Shown: one piece after another, positions 1 through 6,980 of the stretch
How positions within the stretch are numbered: position 1 is the stretch's first letter
Layout of the letters: each line of letters opens with the position of its first letter
Source of the DNA: Antarctobacter heliothermus
GTDB taxonomy: Bacteria; Pseudomonadota; Alphaproteobacteria; Rhodobacterales; Rhodobacteraceae
Direction: 5' to 3'
Assembly (NCBI RefSeq): GCF_002237555.1
Contig: NZ_CP022540.1
Span: forward strand, 1,744,501 to 1,808,500
DNA: 64,000 nucleotides
Position numbers and translations under genes: made by a program
The notes under the pieces: generated by a model
What the model was told of the DNA's origin: nothing
The model's input: the letters and a program-made list of their open reading frames with translations, nothing else
Database searches by the model: none

Positions 1-851
1 GGCTTTTCCCAAAGGCCGAGCTGGTTCGCACGCGGGACAAGGCGTGGATCACGCCCGCCGAGGGGCGGATTGTTTATGACGTTGGCGGCGATTTTGATGC
101 TGCCGCGCAGATTTTCGATCACCACCAGCGGCCCAATCCGCTGCGCGAAGATGGCCAGCCCTATAGCTCATTCGGTCTGATCTGGGCGCAATATGGTCGC
201 GACTATTTGCGTGCGATGGCCGTGCCCGAGAAAGATGTCGAGGCAATTCATGACTCCTTTGATCGCGGTTTCGTTTTGCCGGTTGATTTGGTCGATAATG
301 GCGCCGTGAATACATCCGAGGCGGGGCCGCTGTTTTCGGGCATGACACTGCCGGTGCTGCTCGAAAGCCTGAAAACCGTATTTGATGATCGCGAAGAAGG
401 TGCCGATGATCGGGCCTTTTTGGCCGCCCTGCCAGTGGCGCGCGCATTCGTCGAGGCGCAGATCAAACGCAAAGCCGCAAAGTTTCGGGCCGAGGCCATG
501 GTGATGGCAGCTATCGAGGCCGCCGGTGAAGGCCGGGTTCTAGAGCTGCCGATGGGCATGCCGTTTCGTGCGGGCGTCGAAAAGGCAGGCGCCGATCACC
601 GGCTTTTCGTCATCCACCCGCGTGGCGAGGACTGGGCGCTGACGACAATCCGCGTTGGCGATGACACGTTCGATAACCGCGCTGATTTACCTGTTGCATG
701 GGCAGGGCTGACTGATGCGGCACTTGAAATCGCCAGCGGTGTTCCAGGCGCGAAATTCTGCCACAATGGACGCTTCATTGCCGTGGCCGCATCACGCGAG
801 GCAATCCTTAAAATGGCAGACATTGCGGTGGCAGAAGCCTTGGCTGAGTAA
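1..851 (+). CDS. MYG1/UPF0160-family protein, left copy (5' end outside window)
   Basis: This is the last 282 residues of a MYG1 (UPF0160) family protein, a DHH-like predicted metal-dependent phosphoesterase/exonuclease. The frame is open from base 3 and stops at TAA (849-851). Two family blocks that carry putative metal ligands are present, VYDVGGDFD and FDHHQRPNP; the THSGGFHADE block and the start lie left of the window. A second, complete copy is at 27348-28274. From the shared start point both are exactly 282 residues long and, by eye, about 92% identical (for example MAVPEKD against MDVPEKD, RAGVEK against RACVEK). The copies are therefore diverged alleles or paralogues rather than a fresh duplication. 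The family assignment is firm; the biochemical substrate in bacteria is not established. Confidence 0.85.
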   Translation, partial: LFPKAELVRTRDKAWITPAEGRIVYDVGGDFDAAAQIFDHHQRPNPLREDGQPYSSFGLIWAQYGRDYLRAMAVPEKDVEAIHDSFDRGFVLPVDLVDNGAVNTSEAGPLFSGMTLPVLLESLKTVFDDREEGADDRAFLAALPVARAFVEAQIKRKAAKFRAEAMVMAAIEAAGEGRVLELPMGMPFRAGVEKAGADHRLFVIHPRGEDWALTTIRVGDDTFDNRADLPVAWAGLTDAALEIASGVPGAKFCHNGRFIAVAASREAILKMADIAVAEALAE

Positions 852-1030
852 GCCGCAGGGGCGGCACATGCAGGCCTTCATCGAATGGACAGGAAGGTCT
901 GCAGTCGGCTCGAAGTGACGGTTTCAGAAACTGAGCTTGGCTGGCCATGTGCTGCGGAGGGCGGAAAGCTGACTTTCGCTGCGCTCAAAATCAAGGTCGG
1001 CTATGCGCAAGGACTTTATAAAGCTGCGTG
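1..1030 (+). repeat. Left copy of MYG1 direct repeat (gene plus 3' flank)
   Basis: The similarity between the two MYG1 loci does not stop at the stop codon. After it, both share GCCGCAGGGG, then CGAAGTGAC, then TTTCAGAAACTGAGCTTGGC and TGGCCAT, and more weakly GGACTTTATAA against GGACTATAA near 1011-1021 and 28388-28396. Homology fades around 1030. The partner runs from about 27420 to 28410 in the same orientation. The boundary is an estimate by eye. Confidence 0.7.
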
Positions 1031-1235
1031 ATTTCTACCTAGAGAACAGCTGCAATCATCGGGTTCTACATCCAAATAGCAGGCCTAAATCTTCTGATGG
1101 ACTGGGAAGAGGTTGGGTGGGCGTGCCTGTATGTGTGTGGTCCGCCGAAGCGTAAACTAATCAGAGACGTAGAGGCCTTGTAGTGGGTCCCGTCACGTCC
1201 TGAGCAGATATCTCAGGCAACCGCCCAATACTTCC
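1031..1235 (-). ncRNA. Candidate DRT3-type ncRNA downstream of drt3b
   Basis: No gene is visible between the drt3b stop (1236-1238) and the MYG1 repeat. On the minus strand this stretch has RNA-like structure: a CCTGAG/CTCAGG hairpin (1199-1217); a CGC-TTCG-GCG tetraloop hairpin (1152-1143), followed three bases later by CACACACA (1139-1132); and long-range complementarity of TGGGCG (1227-1222) with CGCCCA (1123-1118). AGGCCT at 1178-1173 and 1086-1081 could also pair, but that would be pseudoknotted with the previous pairing. DRT type 3 systems are known to need an ncRNA, and I recall an ACACAC template being reported for it. The assignment by position and motif is inference; the ends are guesses. 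Confidence 0.4.
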
Positions 1236-3164
1236 TTAGACGGCAGTGTACACCGGTTGCAACCTTTTCCTTTGCAGGAAATGCGATGTTCGCCCAGTGC
1301 TCCAGTCAACAAAAGCTACGTGTTTAGCAAGTGACCTAACGTCATCGTCCGACAACCCTGTGTTCCCCAAGACCTCCTTTATCAACTTTTTCTTCTCCGA
1401 AACCTCGACGCTCGGGCAGCTTAAGACGTCACTGAACAAAAGGTAGGTTTCAGAATCTGTCCGAAGCTCCGTCTTTTTCTCAACAACGCGTTTGCATGCC
1501 ATTAGGGTCAGCTTGTCCTTGGAAGACTTGTGATTGCCACTTGAATGCCCGAATGCATACATCAACCCAACAAACGTGAAGTACCCCACAGTCTTTTGCT
1601 CGAGAAGCTTGTCGAACATCTCTTTTACGGCTTCTTGAGCCAAGAATAGATCTGGCTTTATGGAAGTGCCAAGCAAGATTAGATTGCAGATTTCCAAGGA
1701 AACATCGTTACTCGAGTGATCGTTGCCGTAAGTCGCGATTAACTCAGTCACTTCGAAGATCAAATAGTCATCCAGTGCTTCGGCATCGGATGGCCCTATG
1801 TGACGCTTAAACTCAGACAGTTCCTCGATTGCTTGGTAAGCCTTGTAAACTGGGGAGACCCGGAAATCGGAAGCGAGCGAATAGAACAGTATCCGCAAAA
1901 TCCCCCGGACTCGGTTGATAGCATCTAACTGACCATCTGCACTCATATCTTTCGAGTTTTTATTTACTTCGCGCAGCGCCTTCCCAATTACGTGGTATAT
2001 AGGGCCACTTACCTCGCTAAACGTCGAATGCGTCTCACGCACAACTAATCGAAGCTCTTCCAGTGTGTTCCGAAGATTACGGCTTATGTCACGTTGGTCA
2101 CTCCGGTCTTCAGTGATCTCCTTTTTAGTTTCCTCGACTAACTTGTCGGCAATATTAGAGATGCCCTGCTTAGCACGCGTAATGTTCGTCACGAAGGGGC
2201 GTTGGAGGGTCTGTTCTTTTTCTTCATTTGGAAAGAGCTTGTACTCTTCAAGGCAAGCCTCCACCGCCCTAGTCAACTCATCAAGCACGCCCTCGTTCTT
2301 CGCGAACAAGAAAAAATCATCAACGTATCGTCTCAAAGCAAAATCACGTTCTTCGTGAAGAGAAGGCCCCAAATGTTCGACAACCGAGCAGTCGATCTTC
2401 TGAAAAATGATCTCCGCAAAGACCCTTGAGATTTCCGGTCCAACAACGATCCCATTTGTTTCGTTGTAGTTGGACCGCTGCATCAACGTGTCGAAGCGAC
2501 CCTCAAAAGAATACTTTCCAGAATGCTTCTTGGAGTACGCTTTTTCTTTCACCGCCCAAGTAATGGAATGAGTGTATATATTGAAAAAGCACTTCGTGAC
2601 GTCGATTTTCCTCATGAGGGGAAATCTGCTTTCTAAGCGAAGAAGCTCATTTGACCCGTAGAACTTGTCCAGCAGGTTGTACTTGCGAAGAGAGAAGAAG
2701 GAAGGCGCAAAATTGATATCCAATTTTCCGTCAGCAGGAGCTACGTGCGGCAATCCAAGCTTCTTCACCTTGCCGAACTTTTTTAGCTCATCTTTCGAAA
2801 CCTCGGGAAGGACCTGAAACGGAGCGCGCAGAGAGCGTTCACTATCTTTGCACTCCTCAATGATTGTGCGTGAATACTCAAAAAGAAACCCGGCCATTTT
2901 CATCTGCTGCAGTGGATGAACAATGCTCAACGTGTTCCGCCCGCGTGATCCCTTTCGGATCTGGAAGTTGAAAGGAACAGTGTACTGATCATCTTTCAAA
3001 GGGCGTCGGTAGTCACCGTTAAGAAAACCAAGCGCGGCAGGCGAAAGCTTTTCCTTGCGCAGCTCGGAGACAAAAAGAAACTCGTTTGAAAAAGTAACCG
3101 GGACCTCATACGGCAGAGTTTCGGTCAGAATCGCTCGCAGTTTTTTTGCGACAGGATCAAGCAT
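1236..3164 (-). CDS. drt3b: DRT type 3 reverse transcriptase, second subunit (UG8-like)
   Basis: A 642-residue reverse-transcriptase-fold protein. The palm motifs are visible: motif A around KIDVTKCFFNIY (Asp188), motif B around NGIVVGPEISRVFAEI (237-252) and motif C as YVDD (280-283), so the catalytic aspartates are intact. About 180 residues precede motif A, and a ~350-residue C-terminal alpha-helical part has no motif I recognise. The start overlaps the end of the upstream RT gene by 8 bases, so the two are co-transcribed. Two adjacent unrelated RTs of ~430 and ~640 residues, without retron, intron maturase or integrase domains, fit DRT type 3 (Drt3a plus Drt3b), an anti-phage system. The region is visibly more AT-rich than its surroundings, which suggests transfer. 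Confidence 0.75.
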   Translation of the reverse strand: MLDPVAKKLRAILTETLPYEVPVTFSNEFLFVSELRKEKLSPAALGFLNGDYRRPLKDDQYTVPFNFQIRKGSRGRNTLSIVHPLQQMKMAGFLFEYSRTIIEECKDSERSLRAPFQVLPEVSKDELKKFGKVKKLGLPHVAPADGKLDINFAPSFFSLRKYNLLDKFYGSNELLRLESRFPLMRKIDVTKCFFNIYTHSITWAVKEKAYSKKHSGKYSFEGRFDTLMQRSNYNETNGIVVGPEISRVFAEIIFQKIDCSVVEHLGPSLHEERDFALRRYVDDFFLFAKNEGVLDELTRAVEACLEEYKLFPNEEKEQTLQRPFVTNITRAKQGISNIADKLVEETKKEITEDRSDQRDISRNLRNTLEELRLVVRETHSTFSEVSGPIYHVIGKALREVNKNSKDMSADGQLDAINRVRGILRILFYSLASDFRVSPVYKAYQAIEELSEFKRHIGPSDAEALDDYLIFEVTELIATYGNDHSSNDVSLEICNLILLGTSIKPDLFLAQEAVKEMFDKLLEQKTVGYFTFVGLMYAFGHSSGNHKSSKDKLTLMACKRVVEKKTELRTDSETYLLFSDVLSCPSVEVSEKKKLIKEVLGNTGLSDDDVRSLAKHVAFVDWSTGRTSHFLQRKRLQPVYTAV

Positions 3165-4446
3165 ATTGCCACGCCTTGCGAATTTTAGAAACGGTGCTGC
3201 GTGTGAAACGAACCGTCATCTTCTTTTGAAATCCTTGAAGGAAGGACAACTTCTTCAAATCCAAGATTTGCTGAGGAGTAAGAGCCGCCTTAATTGAAGT
3301 TCGAAACTCGCTACCACTGCCCCACAGTAGCGCTGAGAGAAAACCATCTAACTTTTTCAACTCATCCAAATCTGTAGATGTCAGTCTCGGACCGAATTTC
3401 CCGTGCTCATACTCACCACACTGATGGTAGTTGTAGAAAATACCTGTTTTGACTTTCGCCTTCGAAGAACCGTGGGAATGGCCTGATTTCGTGATTTCGA
3501 AGTTGCTGGTTAAGTATCGAATCCTATCAATCAACAGGCTGGCATTTTTGTCTTTCGTAAACGCTTTCAAACTGAGTATGACCCGTGTTTTTCGTACCGC
3601 TACTTTATTGTCTGAAATACAAACTTGTAGCCGCCTGCTCTGGCGGGCGCGCATCCCATTTTGGCACTCGAACCGATATCCTAAGTAGCTGAACGTACTT
3701 GCTGCCTGCGTACACGGGCGTTTTTCCGTATCAGGGAGCGAATCCAAAGTGACCGTTTCAGTCTTGTTGTTCAAACTCAATGACGGCTTCAGTATTTTTT
3801 CGATTTCTGCCTTAACAGGCTCCACCTTACCGATTGAAAAGACCAAGATGTCGTCCGCGAACCTAAAGTATCTATAAACGCCCGGAATCTGACGTACTTT
3901 TCTGTCAAGTTCCCGAAGAGCTAGTTCTGCCAGAGTCGTGCTTAGCCCAATACCGCGAGGTACGCCCTTTGTCGCACCACCAAGTAAGCTCTCTTCGCGC
4001 AGACGCCGGAGAACTTCCTTGATATGAGGATGCGTTCTAGTGGAGTTCTGAATTTCTTGAAGGATGCTTTCCGCGTCGACATTCTCGAAAAAGGACTGAA
4101 TATCGCAACGGAGCAGATATGATGGCGTTGCATCGAAGAGGGTTTCTATTACTGCCCGAACAATCGCGTCTCTGTTGCCTGCATGAACACCAAACTGTCG
4201 GTTCAAGCTACGTGCCGTTGCTCGAAGGGCAAGCGCACCGTGATAGTTCTCGACGAGGAACAACTTGCGCCCTTTCGAAAGGATCACTTCTCTTTGGTCG
4301 AAAACGAGAGTGCTTGTTTTGATCTTGCTTTGTGTTTCGCTGAGCAAGCGTTCGCGGTCGGCATCTAGGTCTACGTTGAATTTCGCTGAGTCACCGGAAC
4401 GGATACAGCATCGAAGGTGATTTTCTGAAAATGGAGAAAGTTGCAA
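3157..4446 (-). CDS. drt3a: DRT type 3 reverse transcriptase, first subunit (UG3-like)
   Basis: A 429-residue reverse transcriptase of the unknown-group (UG) type. Motif A is LRCDIQSFFENVD (Asp115), motif B GVPRGIGLSTTLAELAL (161-177) and motif C YFRFADDILVFS with FADD at 196-199. The Asp-Asp pair is intact, so it should be catalytic. The C-terminal ~200 residues are basic and lack a maturase or HNH domain, which argues against a group II intron protein. There is no msr/msd-like repeat as in a retron. The gene is first in a two-gene operon with the RT at 1236-3164. In the DRT3 scheme both RTs and an ncRNA act together in phage defence; that function is inferred from the gene pair. Confidence 0.75.
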   Translation of the reverse strand: MQLSPFSENHLRCCIRSGDSAKFNVDLDADRERLLSETQSKIKTSTLVFDQREVILSKGRKLFLVENYHGALALRATARSLNRQFGVHAGNRDAIVRAVIETLFDATPSYLLRCDIQSFFENVDAESILQEIQNSTRTHPHIKEVLRRLREESLLGGATKGVPRGIGLSTTLAELALRELDRKVRQIPGVYRYFRFADDILVFSIGKVEPVKAEIEKILKPSLSLNNKTETVTLDSLPDTEKRPCTQAASTFSYLGYRFECQNGMRARQSRRLQVCISDNKVAVRKTRVILSLKAFTKDKNASLLIDRIRYLTSNFEITKSGHSHGSSKAKVKTGIFYNYHQCGEYEHGKFGPRLTSTDLDELKKLDGFLSALLWGSGSEFRTSIKAALTPQQILDLKKLSFLQGFQKKMTVRFTRSTVSKIRKAWQYA

Positions 4447-4597
4447 AGGGCGCCATCTTTATTCTTAAAGTTGATGGATGCCTATCATACTAATAGCAGC
4501 TCGAAAACAGTACATACCGCCCGTAGTATTTGAGAACGGTCATTCGCTGCCCGATGAGCGAACGGCGGCTTCGGGCCGGCCTTATCGGAGCTAGTAT
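4447..4597. promoter_or_regulatory. Divergent promoter region between drt3a and HEPN-like gene
   Basis: A 151-bp spacer holds the 5' ends of the DRT3 operon (minus) and the gene at 4598 (plus). It is AT-rich near drt3a. Near 4531-4550 it contains AGAACGGTCATTCGC, a short motif that recurs at about 12440-12454, so part of it belongs to a dispersed intergenic repeat family. A GGAG at 4587-4590 is placed to serve the GTG start at 4598. No clear -35/-10 pair could be fixed by eye. Confidence 0.4.
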
Positions 4598-5590
4598 GTG
4601 CTACCAACAAGACGTTGCGATAATTTCGGGGTCTACAGAGAATCCAAAACAGGCATTTTCGACCCTGTCCGGACGTGGTTGGCTATAAATGCCGCCTATG
4701 GCAGCATGTTTGGGAACGAACAAAGGATTCCACCGAGTGTGAGTACCGAGAAGCCGAAGACTAGCAACATCAATATCGACCTTGATGCGATGCGCGAGGT
4801 AGTCAACCGGGCAATCCGCCGGGCGAGTGCGTTTGTGCGTTTTGGGCTGGATGATTTGGATGAGAGGGATGGTGGCGACTTCAACCTAACGGCAAGTATC
4901 GTCTACAATTTTTGGCCTGAAGAGATCACCTCGGAGTTTCGAGACGCTGCACGGGAGGAGTATCGGGCTTGGCTAGTTGGTTCCTGTCTCCGGGAGCTCG
5001 ATCTGTTCTATGGGCTATTTCTGGACAAACTCTGGTTCGCAATCGAGGTTGGCGATTTGCACGGCACGTCGGTTCGGTCAGATTACATGTTTGATCCGAA
5101 GTTTGCTCGGAAGACGAACGTCGCTGCGAAGCAGAGTGCGGTGGCAGTCAAGTTGGGAATCTCCGATCACTTAAGCGAGCTTAATTCCCTTAGTCTGGCG
5201 CGTAACGCCCTTACGCATCACGCGGGAGTGGTGCGGTCGCCGTTTGACTGCAACAATGACACCCGGGATACCCTGATCATGCAATGGCTCGCCTTCGACA
5301 TGCTGGCGAGTCGAGATGGCGAAGAAAGAGTGGTCGATCATGCGCCGTTCGATACCCATACCTTGCCCGGCGATGGTCCAGTTCAGATCGGCCTGCGGTT
5401 TACGCCCCGTGAGATAGTCGTTCCAGCCGGGCATCAGATCAAACTGACCCACCCTCAGATCGCTGAGCTGTGCATGTTCTACAAAGTGCTTTGTGACAAG
5501 ACCTTGGATGGTTACCGGTCCTTCCTCCGGGAGAAAGGGATACTGCCACCCGGCCCTGACGAAGACGACGCAGGCCATGACACGCGCTGA
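4598..5590 (+). CDS. Hypothetical protein with HEPN-like RxxxxH motif
   Basis: A 330-residue soluble protein that I do not recognise by name. It starts at GTG 4598 (GGAG 7 bases upstream); ATG 4596 is in another frame that soon stops. Residues 110-150 and 180-250 look helical. At 202-207 it has R-N-A-L-T-H followed by another His, matching the RxxxxH signature of HEPN RNase folds, in a helix context (LSLARNALTHHAGV) typical of these proteins. The C-terminus (300-330) is acidic and looks disordered. It is transcribed divergently from the DRT3 operon across 151 bp, so it may be an independent defence or toxin-like gene or an accessory of that locus. RNase activity is inference from one motif. 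Confidence 0.55.
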   Translation: MLPTRRCDNFGVYRESKTGIFDPVRTWLAINAAYGSMFGNEQRIPPSVSTEKPKTSNINIDLDAMREVVNRAIRRASAFVRFGLDDLDERDGGDFNLTASIVYNFWPEEITSEFRDAAREEYRAWLVGSCLRELDLFYGLFLDKLWFAIEVGDLHGTSVRSDYMFDPKFARKTNVAAKQSAVAVKLGISDHLSELNSLSLARNALTHHAGVVRSPFDCNNDTRDTLIMQWLAFDMLASRDGEERVVDHAPFDTHTLPGDGPVQIGLRFTPREIVVPAGHQIKLTHPQIAELCMFYKVLCDKTLDGYRSFLREKGILPPGPDEDDAGHDTR

Positions 5591-6046
5591 CGTCACGCAA
5601 CGGCAGAATTGTCCCGCAGACTGTGAGTTCGAGTAGCATCTGGTTTCGCGTTCGCAGCGAATGGCCGGTAACCGGGCTGCGACCGCAGCATCTTGACCGG
5701 TCGGTTAATGGCAGCAATGGGCCGTTAGGACCAATATCACGATCGCATCGGCGAGCATGGCACCGGTGGCATGCGCCGAACCTGCGGCGCTTATGAGCGG
5801 GAGGCCGGTAGCATACGGCCGTTGGGGGGGGCGCCAAGAGTTACTCTTTTTTCGGCTGCTGCGAACGAATGTGTTTGAAAGTATTCATTCTGCATTCGGC
5901 TGAGTTTTGATAGGGGGGTTCTTCGAACTTGGTGGATTTTACAGCGCGGAACATTAATAGCTTGGCGGGTATGCGGTAAGCCGATTTTTGGTGGTTTACA
6001 GCGATTGGCCGCTTGTTTTCTGTCCAGGATAGTATTCCATAAGAGC
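5591..6046. other. Intergenic region with dispersed repeat
   Basis: 456 bp with no supported gene. It holds the repeat at 5653-5726, then an AT-richer stretch (5830-6040) ahead of the HNH gene that probably contains its promoter. Short frames on the minus strand here have no recognisable protein features. Confidence 0.5.
5653..5726. repeat. Dispersed intergenic repeat, copy 1
   Basis: Begins CGCAGCGAATGGCCGGT and ends GGCAGCAATGGGCCGTT. The same two ends with a similar middle recur at 12275-12346 in the same orientation. The two copies bracket the HNH-helicase gene pair. Pieces with CATTCGCTGC or GCAGCGAAT also occur near 4540 and 14943, so this is probably a family of rhodobacterial intergenic repeats. 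Confidence 0.6.
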
Positions 6047-6964
6047 ATGACAAAGCTCGTGCTGCTACATAAAGCGGACTCTATTTACGATGACGAACCT
6101 GACGTCGTCTACGACTTTCCGCGCAGCTATCTCAGGGCTGTCCAAGAAGCCGTGGGCGACTGGGTCATTTACTATGAGCCAGTGAAAGCTGGGCCACGTG
6201 GGTATTTCGCGGTTGCTAAGATCGAGCATGTGATCCCGAAGCCTGGATTTGAGGGTCGGTTTCTCGCCATGATCGAACCGGGCAGCTTCCTGCCGCTCGA
6301 TACTGAAGTTCCAAGGCTGATCAACGGCAGTCCATTGGAACAGGCTCTCACGGAGCCAGATGGAACGCCGAAGAAAGGTGGGGCCGTGCAGCTCGCGGTG
6401 CGGCGTCTCCCGGATGAGGATTTCGCTCGGATTGTGCGACTAGGGCTTCCTGAAGACCTCGAGAGGCAAGAGGCATCACGATACGATCCAAAGGGGGCGG
6501 AGGTGGCCGAGAAGGCGGCGATCTTCGAGCGCCCGGTCCTGGAACGTCTCACACGGCGCCCATACCGGGACGTCGCATTCCGCCGGAAGGTGCGCGAGGC
6601 TTACGACTACCGCTGTGCCATGTCCGGGCTAATGCTCAGAAACGGCGGAGGGCGCCCGGAGGTGCAAGCAGCCCATATCCGCCCCGTCGAACATAACGGC
6701 AGCGACTCCGTAAGGAACGGGCTGGCTCTGTCAGGCACATTGCATTGGATGTTCGATCGTGGGCTGATCTCGGTCGCCGATGACGACCAGACAATCCTCG
6801 TTTCGCGCAACAAAGTTCCGGGCGACGTCGTTGACCGGCTTTTACGTCCGGATGGAAAAATCTGGATGCCCGAAGACGAGAGAAACTGGCCGCACCCTGC
6901 AAATCTGGCATGGCATCGAGAGAACATCTTTGGTCAAATGTCGTCTGAAGATTTCGTTCTTTAG
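6047..6964 (+). CDS. HNH_2-type endonuclease (putative restriction endonuclease)
   Basis: 305 residues from ATG 6047 (MTKLVLLHKA); an in-frame upstream ATG at 6005 lacks a better site. The C-terminal half carries an HNH_2 (PF13391-like) nuclease: CAMSG (190-194), QAAHIRPVEHNGSD with His210 and Asp220, RNGLALSGTLHWMFDRG with Asn224, His233 and Asp237. The order and spacing match the family. The N-terminal ~130 residues (YYEPVKAGPRGYFAVAKI) resemble the PUA/ASCH-like reader domains often joined to such nucleases, but this is a weak call. The helicase gene begins 16 bp downstream on the same strand, so the two form an operon. A role in cutting foreign DNA is likely; its specificity and modification dependence cannot be read. 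Confidence 0.75.
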   Translation: MTKLVLLHKADSIYDDEPDVVYDFPRSYLRAVQEAVGDWVIYYEPVKAGPRGYFAVAKIEHVIPKPGFEGRFLAMIEPGSFLPLDTEVPRLINGSPLEQALTEPDGTPKKGGAVQLAVRRLPDEDFARIVRLGLPEDLERQEASRYDPKGAEVAEKAAIFERPVLERLTRRPYRDVAFRRKVREAYDYRCAMSGLMLRNGGGRPEVQAAHIRPVEHNGSDSVRNGLALSGTLHWMFDRGLISVADDDQTILVSRNKVPGDVVDRLLRPDGKIWMPEDERNWPHPANLAWHRENIFGQMSSEDFVL

Positions 6965-6980
6965 GAATAAACCTGCCAGT

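Noticed and set aside
1236..4446. Retron or group II intron as the source of the two RTs
   Set aside because: There is no maturase or HNH domain, no intron-like domain V structure, no msr/msd inverted repeats, and two different RTs overlap in one operon.
5171..5837. Minus-strand frames opposite the HEPN-like gene
   Set aside because: They mirror the plus-strand gene, have biased composition and no recognisable motif.
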